The notes under the pieces are model-generated. The model was not told where the DNA came from. It ran no database searches and saw nothing but the letters and a program-made list of their open reading frames with translations. From Pseudomonas sp. PH1b (GTDB lineage Bacteria > Pseudomonadota > Gammaproteobacteria > Pseudomonadales > Pseudomonadaceae), in the NCBI RefSeq assembly GCF_000633395.1, contig NZ_AYMU01000012.1:171049-235048 (forward strand): a stretch of DNA of 64,000 bases. The letters run 5' to 3'. This document shows positions 55,935 through 63,967 of the stretch, one piece after another (the first letter of the stretch is position 1; each line of letters begins with the position of its first letter). The translations under genes were made by a program, and so were the position numbers.

Positions 55935-58019
55935 ATGAACGAAAACGTACAGCTCTCACTGCTCAAGCGGTTGCGCGGTGCCTATCATCGCCTGCCATTA
56001 CCCTCTGCGCTGAAGACCCTGCTGCGACGCCTGTACCACGGCGCCCTGATGCCCCCCTTGCGCGCCCTGCGTCGGCGGCGCCAGGCAGCCAAGGTTTTCC
56101 TGGCGCCGAACATCCCTTTGCAGGCACAGCGCCCGGGGCTACCGGACTATGTGATCTGGGGCGTCATCGACTGGGATTTTCGCCACCAGCGCCCACAACA
56201 CCTGGCCCGGGGATTGAGCCTTGAGCGCCGGCGAGTGTTCTATGTCTCGGCCACCCTGGAGGACGACCTGCGCGACGGCTTCTCGCTGCGCCCGCTTGAC
56301 GGCCAGGGATGCCTGTTCGAGGTGCGCTTGTTTGCCTGTGGCGCACCGTCCATCTACCTCCAGCCAGCCAGTGAGCCAGAAGTCCGACAACTGCGACGCA
56401 GTATTGGTGAACTCTTGAGCTGGGCCGATTCCACTGGGGTCATCTCACTGATCCAGCACCCCTTCTGGTCGACGGTCGCCGGGCGGCTGCCCAACAGCCG
56501 GGTGGTCTACGACTGCATGGATCATCATCAGGGATTTGGCCACAACGCCCCGGGCCTGCTGCAGCTCGAACGCGAGCTGATGCACCAGGCCGATGTGACG
56601 CTGTTCGCCTCGGCCTGGCTTGAGCAGCACTGGAACGAGCAGTGTCCCGCCAGTGCCTTGCAGCAGCGTGCGGTGCTACGCAACGCTGCCGACTTCGCGT
56701 ACTTCTCCTCGCGATCGGAGCAGCGCTACCAGGAACCCCAGGGACGTCCGGTAATCGGCTACTACGGGGCACTGGCCCATTGGTTCGATGTAGAGCGGGT
56801 TGCGGCGATTGCCGAGGCCTTTGCCCACTGCACTGTCCTGCTGATTGGCGCGGACACCGCCGAGGTCGGCGCGCGCTTGCGCAGCCATGCCAACGTCAGG
56901 CTGACTGGCGAAGTCCCCTATGCACAGCTGTCCAGCTACCTGCAGAGCTTTGACGTCTGCATCCTGCCCTTTCGCACCGAACCCCTGACCCTGGCCACCA
57001 ACCCGGTCAAGGTCTACGAATACCTCAGTGCCGGCAAGCCGGTGGTGGCAGTGGACCTTCCCGAGCTGCATGAATTCGCCCAGCAGCTGTGGATCGCCGG
57101 GGATACCCCCGCCTTCATTGCAGCCATCGCTCAGGCGCTGCAAGAGCCTGCCAGCGCAACTGCCCGCCTTCAACGCCAGCAATTTGCCGCGCAACAGACC
57201 TGGAAACACCGGGTGCAAGCCCTGGTCAGCCTCGTCGAGGGCACTCATCCCGAGCCCCTGGTGAGTGTGATCGTGGTGACCTACAACAACCTGGCGTTCA
57301 CTCGCGAATGCCTCGCCAGCCTGGTCGCCGATCCCCAGGGCCAGCAGCTGGAAATCATCGTCGTGGACAACGCCTCCACCGATGGCAGCGTCGAATTTCT
57401 GCAACGCTGGGCCAGCGAGCATGGGCACCGGCTCATTCTCAACAACAGTAACCGTGGCTTCGCTGCAGCGAGCAATCAGGGCCTGGCCCAGGCCAAGGGC
57501 GAATTTTTAACCCTGCTCAACAATGACACCCAGGTCACGGCCGGTTGGACCCGGACCTTGCGCCGGCATTTGCAGCATGACCCCGGGCTTGGCTTGATCG
57601 GGCCGGTCACCAACAACATCGGCAATGAAGCCAGGATCGACATCCACTATCAGGACTCCTGGGAAATGCCGATCCGCGCCCGGCAACACACGTGGCGCCA
57701 TGCCGGCCTGACCGTGCCATGCGCCACCCTGGGTTTTTTTGCCGTGATGATGCCCAGGTCGACTTTCCAGCGCGTGGGCCCTCTCGACGAAGCCTTCGGC
57801 CTGGGCTTTTTCGAGGACGACGATTACTGTCGGCGGGTCGAGGAGGCGGGACTGTCCTGCGCCTTCGCCGAGGACGTGTTCATCCACCATCACCTTTCGG
57901 CTTCCTTCAAACAGTTGCCCGGCAACCAGCGCCAGCAACTCTTCGACCGCAACAAAGCCCTCTATGAAGCCAAATGGGCTCGCCCATGGACTCCCCACAT
58001 AACCCGGGAGAAACCATGA
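55935..58019 (+). CDS. Bifunctional glycosyltransferase (GT-B module + GT2 module), second copy
   Basis: A 694-residue paralogue of the 52656 gene. A basic N-terminus (about 1-50) is followed by a GT-B module (about 70-420) with FRHQRPQHLARGL, VYDCMDHHQGFG and TNPVKVYEYLSAGKP. The GT2 module starts near residue 442 (PLVSVIVVTYNN), with NNDT near 528 and FEDDDYCRRVEEAG near 626. The stop overlaps the next gene by four bases (ATGA). Confidence 0.9.
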   Translation: MNENVQLSLLKRLRGAYHRLPLPSALKTLLRRLYHGALMPPLRALRRRRQAAKVFLAPNIPLQAQRPGLPDYVIWGVIDWDFRHQRPQHLARGLSLERRRVFYVSATLEDDLRDGFSLRPLDGQGCLFEVRLFACGAPSIYLQPASEPEVRQLRRSIGELLSWADSTGVISLIQHPFWSTVAGRLPNSRVVYDCMDHHQGFGHNAPGLLQLERELMHQADVTLFASAWLEQHWNEQCPASALQQRAVLRNAADFAYFSSRSEQRYQEPQGRPVIGYYGALAHWFDVERVAAIAEAFAHCTVLLIGADTAEVGARLRSHANVRLTGEVPYAQLSSYLQSFDVCILPFRTEPLTLATNPVKVYEYLSAGKPVVAVDLPELHEFAQQLWIAGDTPAFIAAIAQALQEPASATARLQRQQFAAQQTWKHRVQALVSLVEGTHPEPLVSVIVVTYNNLAFTRECLASLVADPQGQQLEIIVVDNASTDGSVEFLQRWASEHGHRLILNNSNRGFAAASNQGLAQAKGEFLTLLNNDTQVTAGWTRTLRRHLQHDPGLGLIGPVTNNIGNEARIDIHYQDSWEMPIRARQHTWRHAGLTVPCATLGFFAVMMPRSTFQRVGPLDEAFGLGFFEDDDYCRRVEEAGLSCAFAEDVFIHHHLSASFKQLPGNQRQQLFDRNKALYEAKWARPWTPHITREKP

Positions 58020-59119
58020 AACTGGTCTATCTTTCGCCGGTCAGCTGGCATAGCTTCGCGCAACGGCCGCACGAACTGGTCAGGCAGTTTCACGCCTTCA
58101 CCCAGGCCCCGGTGCTGTGGGTCGAACCCTACCCCACTCGTCTGCCGGTGCTCGCCGACCTTCTTGAACGGCGCCCTGCGCATGCCCAGCATCAACCTCA
58201 GCCGGACTGGCTGACCCTGAGCCAACCCTGGGCCCTGCCGATCGAACCCCTGCCCGGCTCGGGCTGGTTGAACCGCCTGTTCTGGCGCCCCCTGATACAA
58301 CAGGTCCGAGACTTTGCCCAGGGCCCTACCCAACTGGGCATTGGCAAGCCCTCTCACCTGGCTCTGCAACTGCTGCGCGAACCGATCTTCGACAGTAGCT
58401 TCTATGACGTCATGGACAATATGCCGGCCTTCTATCACGGCTGGTCGCGCCGGGCCATGAGCCGGCGCCAGCACGAAACCGCCAAGGCCGTGACCATGGC
58501 CCTGACCTCCTGCTCGAGCCTGCAGCACTACTGGTTGCAGCAAGAGGTCAACGCACGCCTGTTGCTCAACGGCTGCGCCAGCGAACGGCTGCCCCCGCTG
58601 CCGCTGTCCCGGCCGGCAACCCCCGGGCAGAGACGGGTGTTCGGCTACGTCGGAACCCTCGCCAAATGGTTCGACTGGGACTTTATCCGCTCCCTGGCAC
58701 TGGAGTTCCCGGAAGCCGAAGTACGCTTGATCGGCCCGCAACACGGGCCGATTCCTTCCTCACTGCCGCCCAATATCCTGCGCCTGCCGGCGCTTTCGCA
58801 TGAAGCCGCGCTGGAAACGATGACCGAATTCGACATCGGCCTGATTCCATTCAAGAGAAATGACATCACCCGCTTCGTCGATCCGATCAAATACTACGAA
58901 TACCGAGCCCTCGGCCTGCCGGTGGTCAGCACGATTTTTGGCGAAATGAGCACCCGACGCCACGCACCGGGAGTTTTTCTCAGTGAGGCCGTCGCGGATA
59001 TTCCCCGGGTCATACACCAGGCCCTGGCCTTTAACGAGTCTCTGGGTGACACCCTGAGGTTTCGCGAAGCCAACTCCTGGACCAAACGTTTCGAAGTAGC
59101 CCATGCCACAATCCTGTGA
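58016..59119 (+). CDS. Glycosyltransferase, stand-alone GT-B module
   Basis: A 367-residue protein matching the GT-B half of the two fusion enzymes upstream: FAQRPHELVRQFH, FYDVMDNMPAFYHGW, GYVGTLAKWFDWDF and VDPIKYYEYRALGLP. It has no C-terminal GT2 half; that function is provided by the next gene, which overlaps by 17 bases. The start overlaps the preceding stop (ATGA). Confidence 0.88.
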   Translation: MKLVYLSPVSWHSFAQRPHELVRQFHAFTQAPVLWVEPYPTRLPVLADLLERRPAHAQHQPQPDWLTLSQPWALPIEPLPGSGWLNRLFWRPLIQQVRDFAQGPTQLGIGKPSHLALQLLREPIFDSSFYDVMDNMPAFYHGWSRRAMSRRQHETAKAVTMALTSCSSLQHYWLQQEVNARLLLNGCASERLPPLPLSRPATPGQRRVFGYVGTLAKWFDWDFIRSLALEFPEAEVRLIGPQHGPIPSSLPPNILRLPALSHEAALETMTEFDIGLIPFKRNDITRFVDPIKYYEYRALGLPVVSTIFGEMSTRRHAPGVFLSEAVADIPRVIHQALAFNESLGDTLRFREANSWTKRFEVAHATIL

Positions 59120-60002
59120 CGTCGTCATCGTCAACTACAACGCCGGCCCTCTGCTCGAAGACTGCGTCGGCTCGGTGCTGGCCCAAGGTGTCAACAGACT
59201 GGTGCTGGTGGACAACGCCTCCCACGACGACAGCCTGCAGCGGGTGCAGGCCCGCTACGGTACTGATGAACGCCTGGTGGTCATGCGCAATGAGCGCAAT
59301 ATCGGCTTCGCCGCAGGCTGCAACCTGGGCATCACACTCTGTGTCCAGCCGCATATCCTGTTTCTCAACCCCGACACCGTACTGCAGGCCGGTGCAATTC
59401 AACGGATGAGCAACGTCCTGCGTCATTCCAACGACCTTGGCATGGCGGGAGGATTGCTGTGTAACTTCGACGGCAGCGAGCAACCGGGTGGCCGCCGGGT
59501 CTTTCCCACCCCACGTCGGGCAATAATCCGCGCCTTCAATCTATCGGGCCTGGCCAAATTGTCGCCGCGACTGTTTTCCGACTTTCTCCTGCATCGCGAG
59601 CCCCTGCCTACGCGGCCGCTGAACGTGGAGGCCATTTCCGGGGCCTGCATGCTGGTCAAGCGCGAAGCACTGGACAGTGTTGGCGGCTGGGATGAGGGCT
59701 ATTTCCTGCACTGCGAAGACCTGGACCTGTGCATGCGTTTTCGTCTGGGTGGCTGGAAGGTCTGCTTCGTCCCCCAGGCCAGGATTTTCCATGCCTGGGG
59801 CGCCTGTAGCCGTTCACGCCCGGTTTTTGTCGAATGGCACAAGCACCGCGGCATGATCCGCTTCTACGGCAAGTTCTTTCGTGATGACTATCCAAAAGCA
59901 CTGTCCTGGTGCATCTCTGCCGGGGTCTGGTTGCGGTTTGCCGTGATGGTGGGGTATCACTCGACGAAGCGTTTGTGGCGCAACTTCGGCCGAGTTCAAT
60001 GA
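59103..60002 (+). CDS. Glycosyltransferase family 2 (rhamnosyltransferase-like)
   Basis: A 299-residue GT-A enzyme. CDVVIVNYNAGPLLEDCVGS near the N-terminus, LVDNASHDDS, NIGFAAGCNLG, the LNPDT metal-binding stretch, and GACMLVKREALDSVGGWDEGYFLHCEDLDLCMR, typical of rhamnosyltransferases related to WbbL/RfbN. A C-terminal amphipathic stretch may touch the membrane. Last gene of the operon; a weak CCCCT/AGGGG hairpin lies at 60039-60053. Confidence 0.9.
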   Translation: MPQSCDVVIVNYNAGPLLEDCVGSVLAQGVNRLVLVDNASHDDSLQRVQARYGTDERLVVMRNERNIGFAAGCNLGITLCVQPHILFLNPDTVLQAGAIQRMSNVLRHSNDLGMAGGLLCNFDGSEQPGGRRVFPTPRRAIIRAFNLSGLAKLSPRLFSDFLLHREPLPTRPLNVEAISGACMLVKREALDSVGGWDEGYFLHCEDLDLCMRFRLGGWKVCFVPQARIFHAWGACSRSRPVFVEWHKHRGMIRFYGKFFRDDYPKALSWCISAGVWLRFAVMVGYHSTKRLWRNFGRVQ

Positions 60003-60165
60003 CCTATCAGGGCTCGCTCTCGGCCTTTTGCGGACAGCCCCTGCCGGAGGGGAACAAGCACAATCGCCTGCGGCTTTCCTGATAAACTCGGCGCCATCGA
60101 ACCTCAGATCCACGGTACGCAGGCATTTGCTGCCTTCGCGCCGCTACGCCTCAAAGCAGAGCCTC
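60003..60165. other. Intergenic, upstream of the dusA fragment
   Basis: Presumably the original dusA promoter and leader; TGATAAACT at about 60081-60089 is a possible -10 region. No other feature recognised. Confidence 0.35.
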
Positions 60166-60243
60166 ATGCCCTCGAACACCACAGCCTCATTGCCACAACC
60201 TCTTTCACGCCGCTTCAGCGTTGCGCCGATGATGGGTCGGTGA
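60166..60243 (+). pseudogene. dusA: dusA 5' fragment truncated at an integration point
   Basis: The frame MPSNTTASLPQPLSRRFSVAPMM is the N-terminus expected for tRNA-dihydrouridine synthase A of Pseudomonas, where the next residues should be DWTD. Instead it reads GR and a stop. The DNA matches dusA through GCGCCGATGATGG and then diverges. The rest of dusA is absent from the window. Integration of an element at the 5' end of dusA, which is a known target of a dedicated integrase family, explains this best. Confidence 0.75.
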
Positions 60244-60437
60244 GAGATAGAAATAATATCGAATAAAATCAGTACCCTACGAAAACAAACAGGTCTGCTG
60301 TAGCAAATTCGTAGCAAGGTCGGTAGGACCCACCCCTTCTGGCCCGTCCTGGGCACGCTCATCCTCCTCCCGTCGCCTCACCTTAAAGCTGTGCATGGAT
60401 ACAGCATCTTCCCCTCCCCTGATTCGGGAGGCGGACC
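60244..60437. other. Element end with short direct and inverted repeats
   Basis: A GC-poorer 194-base interval directly after the dusA break. CTACGAA (60277-60283) and TTCGTAG (60308-60314) are inverted, and GTAGCAA occurs twice (60300-60306, 60311-60317). Such clustered repeats suit arm-type integrase or excisionase sites of an att region. No gene seen. Inference from position. Confidence 0.4.
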
Positions 60438-60881
60438 ATGTACTACACCCAGCAAGAAAATGACCGGCGTCAGCTGAAGTCCCAATGGGAGAATGCGCTG
60501 CGCGACAGCATCGCTTTCCTCTACCGAACCGACGACGATTACCACTATCTATTGCTGCAGGCGGACGAGGGCTACCAACTCGGACTGATCTGCCTGTCAG
60601 AGCGCCAGGAGATGGTCACTCGCGCGCTCGGCGCCTACTCCTGGAATGTCGAGCACAACATCACCAGGGAAACCCACTGGTGCCTGGGCTGCTGCTACCA
60701 TTTCCAGGTCGATGGCGAGGTGATCGGCACGATCGGAACCGAGGGCCATTATCGAGACCTGCAAGGGGAGCTGCTCAGCAATATCCTCGGACAGCCGCCG
60801 GAGCTATACCTGCGCGCTGGTCGCTTCGACCGGGAGTTCGCTGGCGATGTCGAGGGCCTGCGGATCATGCGCGATGGCTAG
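60438..60881 (+). CDS. Hypothetical protein of the integrated element
   Basis: A 147-residue protein preceded by a good GGGAGG ribosome site. No signal peptide, TM or known motif; a Cys-rich WCLGCCYHF segment is near residue 104. The reading stays open past the TAG stop for 22 more codons with sensible composition (ELFELREVIPAGTGERW), so the TAG could be a nonsense mutation. Family not recognised. Confidence 0.55.
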   Translation: MYYTQQENDRRQLKSQWENALRDSIAFLYRTDDDYHYLLLQADEGYQLGLICLSERQEMVTRALGAYSWNVEHNITRETHWCLGCCYHFQVDGEVIGTIGTEGHYRDLQGELLSNILGQPPELYLRAGRFDREFAGDVEGLRIMRDG

Positions 60882-60933
60882 GAGCTGTTCGAGCTGCGAG
60901 AAGTGATTCCCGCCGGCACCGGCGAGCGCTGGC

Positions 60934-61440
60934 CATGTTCGGGAGGCTGAGGGAGAAGTTACCGCCCATGACCTTCAACGCCCGAAGCGAGGAAGCGCCG
61001 ACGAAGCCCCTGTGGCGGAACGCAATCCGACATCGGCGTTGCCTAATGCCAGCATCAGGCTGGTATGAGTGGAGCGAGAGCGAGTCGGCCGAAAACAAGG
61101 CCGGGCACTAAGTTGGTCAACCTTACTACTACGCCATCGACGGCGGAGTATTGGCAATCGCCGGGGTCTGGTCGACCTGGTCACCGCCGGAGGGTGAGCC
61201 TATCACCTTATGCGCGCTACTGACCAAGGAGGCCGAGGGCCTGGTCTCAGCGATCCACCAGCGGATGCCGATCATCCTGGCTCCCGAGCAGTGGGCCACC
61301 TGGTTGTCGCCGGATACATCACTGGAACTGGCCTGCAACACCATCGCCTTGGCGCGGCAGGACTTCGCGGCCCACCGCATTTCGACGGACGTCGGGAGCG
61401 TCAGGAACTAGGGTGCGCAGCTGATCGAGCCGATCTTCCC
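60934..61440 (+). pseudogene. Broken SRAP-family (YedK/HMCES) gene
   Basis: In a single frame the pieces FNARSEEAPTKPLWRNAI, RHRRCLMPASGWYEW, GQPYYYAIDGGVLAIAGVW, IHQRMPIILAPEQWATWL and VRN-stop-GAQLIEP match, in order, the SOS-response-associated peptidase family that shields abasic sites in single-stranded DNA. A TAA (61109-61111) and a TAG (61409-61411) interrupt it. The N-terminal MCGR segment with the catalytic Cys is missing. SRAP genes are common in phages and mobile elements. Confidence 0.75.
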
Positions 61441-61467
61441 CCATCGTAAGCCGCTTCGCAGCCCCCC

Positions 61468-61854
61468 TTACTCGGGACGCGTCAGCAGCTTCTGCGTAGC
61501 CCCCCCCAGTCGGTCAACTTCTCCAAGCAGTTCGGCGACCACTCCGGCGTGCTTGGCTGCTGCGTCCCGCACGCGCTGATCAGCAGCGGCAGAAGCATCA
61601 GCGCGCACCTGGTCAATGTTCCTTTGGCCATCCTCGATCACCTTGTTGATTGATTACTGTCGGCGCTGCTCCTCGGCGCGCTCCCGCGCTTCGAAGACAG
61701 TGGCGGCTTACTGATCTTGCTTTTCGTGCACCTCCCATCGGGACTTCCAAGCGGCGTCCAGTCAGGCCCTCCCCTCATGCCAGCCCCCGGCCGCAGCCAG
61801 AACCAGCAGAAGAGCGCAGAGCAGTGGCCTCCAGTTGCTGACCAACCAGGTCAC
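61468..61854 (-). pseudogene. Degenerate Rz-like spanin gene
   Basis: One minus-strand frame, starting with a GTG that overlaps the lysozyme stop (GTGA), encodes a TM signal anchor (RPLLCALLLVLAAAGGWHEG) and then a long charged helical region (AATVFEARERAEEQRR, later DQVRADASAAADQRVRDAAA) typical of phage Rz inner-membrane spanins. Three in-frame stops (TGA, TAA, TAA) interrupt it before the natural end at 61468. Position after the endolysin is the usual place for Rz. Confidence 0.65.
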
Positions 61855-62294
61855 GCCAGCGTCCTCTGCACACCCTCGTCAATCACCGCGCCCTGGTACG
61901 GCACACTGCTGTTCTCATGCCGGATGATGGCCACCAGCAGCTCGCGCGGGGTCGCCGGCAGCCGAACCTCTATAGCCTGATTGGGCTGCACACCCAGGGC
62001 CTTGGCAACGGCGCCAATGTACACCTCGGTGTCGTTCTCGTTACCCGGCGCCCAGCGGCTGATGGTCTCGCACACGGTGTCGATGCCGGGGCCGCCAACA
62101 CCAGGTATGCTATCCTCGCTGCGATAAGCCAGCAGAAGCTTACCCAGGGCGCGAATTCCGTTCTCGGGAGTGTCGAACCGGGTGAATCGCGGTTTCGGCA
62201 CGCCGGTCACCAGGTCGAGCTGGCCTTGCCAGGCGTTGCGCGGGTTGAAGTCGATGTTTCCGGGATTATTGTTTCGCACGCCGTGAGTGGTCAT
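61851..62294 (-). CDS. Phage-type muralytic enzyme (P5-like lysozyme/transglycosylase)
   Basis: A 147-residue protein beginning MTTHGVRNNNPGNIDFNPRN. The GxRNNNPGNI motif followed by WQGQ and FDTPENGIRAL is the signature of a lysozyme-like family found in Pseudomonas phage endolysins and virion proteins (structural protein P5 type). It appears intact, with GGAGAAAG upstream of the ATG. A holin-like frame lies upstream and a decayed Rz downstream on the same strand, so this is a remnant lysis cassette. Confidence 0.85.
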   Translation of the reverse strand: MTTHGVRNNNPGNIDFNPRNAWQGQLDLVTGVPKPRFTRFDTPENGIRALGKLLLAYRSEDSIPGVGGPGIDTVCETISRWAPGNENDTEVYIGAVAKALGVQPNQAIEVRLPATPRELLVAIIRHENSSVPYQGAVIDEGVQRTLA

Positions 62295-62370
62295 TCATCT
62301 TTCTCCAGACGAAAAAAAGCCGGCTCGATGGCCAGCATGGTGCAGATTGCAGTCGATGTGGAAACCAAGA

Positions 62371-62395
62371 AGAAAATGCCGATCTGAGTCGGCAT
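62371..62395 (-). terminator. Hairpin/terminator between holin-like and lysozyme genes
   Basis: On the minus strand ATGCCGA and TCGGCAT form a perfect 7-base stem with a six-base loop, followed by TTTTCTTC. It would limit read-through from the holin-like gene into the lysozyme gene. Confidence 0.55.
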
Positions 62396-62422
62396 CTATG
62401 GATGTTAGCTATGATTCAGCGC

Positions 62423-62589
62423 CTAAACTTCAAAGAAGTGCGATCGCAGCTCAGCCGGAAAAATATACAAGATCACTAACAGTCCGGCGACTGCGCCAAG
62501 AACTCCAGCAAAGGGGCTATGCATCAGACCCAGCACCCCGAATACGACGGAGCTAAGTAATGGCTCAAGAAGAAAAGAAAAAATCTCAT
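62423..62589 (-). pseudogene. Small holin-like membrane protein, frameshifted
   Basis: An open minus-strand frame reads LLEPLLSSVVFGVLGLMHSP, then a very hydrophobic AGLLVILYIF stretch, ending FFEV-stop at 62423. It has no start codon in its own frame upstream. An ATG at 62587-62589 is in another frame; one extra base in the T6 tract (62578-62583 as A on the plus strand) would join them to a 56-residue protein with one or two TM helices. Size and place just upstream of the muralytic gene suggest a holin. Confidence 0.5.
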
Positions 62590-62617
62590 AACTATTTCAA
62601 GGCCACATAAAACTGAC

Positions 62618-63931
62618 ATGCACAGAGCACAAGATTCATTAGCGAATAAATTCATTTGGAAGGCCAGCACAATCACTCCAATTGTAGCAACGCTGCTTTT
62701 AGCAGCGCTGTATATCGCTCTGTTTTGGGGGAGCCTCGCACCGTACCCCTACTCTGACGAATGGACATATATACGACCAGATCAGCAGAGTGATCCTATA
62801 TCGACTGCATCATGGTTCTTCGCATCGAACGGGGAGCATAGAATACCGATCCAAAGGATTCTTCAAACCATTATACTTGAGTTAACTGGTTACGACTTCA
62901 GAGTAACTATTGTAGTAAACATTGCGTTAGCAGCTACCGCAATTATCTTCCTGATACTTTCGGCGCAGAACTTTCGAGACAGATCATCGATTCTAGATAC
63001 AACCCTTCCTATCATTCTGCTTAGCCCAATGGCAGGTTTTGCTATGTGGGGATTTCACCTACAGTTCCTTTCATCATTATTTTTCTTCTGCTTAATAATT
63101 TACTTCGAGTCAACAAAATCCGAATATCGTCATTCCAAATCCATAGTCACGAATATATTCCTATCCGCCTGCGGACTGAACGGATTGATATTAAGCATTT
63201 GCTTATCACCAGCCCTCATCATTGCTGCGACAAGAAAGAACAGAAACATTATTTCTATCGCCCCGACGCTTCTCTATATAGCGGCAGCTGCCGTTAACAT
63301 CTCTTCTTTCCATATGGCTGAATCTAGCCAAGGCGAATTCAGCCTAGATTCATTTAAGTCAATATTCGAAGGACTTCTTATTTCCAGCTTAATCCCGGAA
63401 TCCTTTAGCCAGGCTAGATGGATTATAAACTGCGCTGCTTTCATTTGGGGTATCGCCGCCTTTGGAGTTGCGCTAGAAGCCATAAGAAAAAGAACCATTG
63501 AAAGTGCAATCCTGATGGCAATTATCGTCGCCCCCATGGTCCTGCTGATTGCCACAGCATACGGCCGCTCCAAATATCTCGGCGAATGGCAGCCAGGTCT
63601 CGCCATGCATTACGGAACACTATCGGCCCTCCTGCCACTGTCCATATGGGTATACGCAGCGAAAACCAAAAGAAATTATATTCTTATACCTCTAGCAGCC
63701 GTATTTATCTTCGCCTTCGGAAAGGCAACCTATTCAGCCTTGCAATGGCGCCTGGAATACTCAAAAGCACAAGAGCTTAATGTTGCAAGAATAATGGAGA
63801 GCATCCAAAGCAAGGAAATCTCAAGCGATGATATCGTTGATAAGCATTCAGCAGACTTCTGGTTTACCTCGAAAGAAACCACTGAAGTCATGAAGCAGAA
63901 GATGCCTATATATAGGAAACACTATCAATAA
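62618..63931 (+). CDS. AT-rich multi-span membrane protein, GT-C-like (O-antigen conversion candidate)
   Basis: A 437-residue protein with about 10-12 TM helices. The first periplasmic loop (after TM1) carries YSDEWTYIRP and SNGEHRIPIQR; an acidic D-E pair in that loop is what GT-C glycosyltransferases use, and similar NEHR motifs occur in uncharacterised O-antigen-modifying proteins. The gene is visibly richer in A and T (AGA, ATA, AAT codons) than its surroundings, signalling a foreign source. It may add a sugar to a lipid-linked or surface glycan, as gtr morons of temperate phages do. No gtrA/gtrB pair is visible. Confidence 0.65.
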   Translation: MHRAQDSLANKFIWKASTITPIVATLLLAALYIALFWGSLAPYPYSDEWTYIRPDQQSDPISTASWFFASNGEHRIPIQRILQTIILELTGYDFRVTIVVNIALAATAIIFLILSAQNFRDRSSILDTTLPIILLSPMAGFAMWGFHLQFLSSLFFFCLIIYFESTKSEYRHSKSIVTNIFLSACGLNGLILSICLSPALIIAATRKNRNIISIAPTLLYIAAAAVNISSFHMAESSQGEFSLDSFKSIFEGLLISSLIPESFSQARWIINCAAFIWGIAAFGVALEAIRKRTIESAILMAIIVAPMVLLIATAYGRSKYLGEWQPGLAMHYGTLSALLPLSIWVYAAKTKRNYILIPLAAVFIFAFGKATYSALQWRLEYSKAQELNVARIMESIQSKEISSDDIVDKHSADFWFTSKETTEVMKQKMPIYRKHYQ

Positions 63932-63937
63932 CGCGAG

Positions 63938-63967
63938 TTGCGCAGCGGAATAAAACTCGCTGCGCAA
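63938..63967. repeat. Perfect 10-base inverted repeat after the GT-C-like gene
   Basis: TTGCGCAGCG and CGCTGCGCAA separated by 10 bases, a few bases after the stop at 63931. It has no T run after it, so its use as a terminator is doubtful. The last bases of the window (TGAATCGCCCCGG) remind me of IS3-family ends but cannot be judged from so little sequence. Confidence 0.6.

Noticed and set aside
60934..61854. Stop-codon recoding in the element
   Set aside because: All three stop codons occur, in only a few genes, while adjacent genes use stops normally; decay is simpler. The pattern is still listed as a finding.
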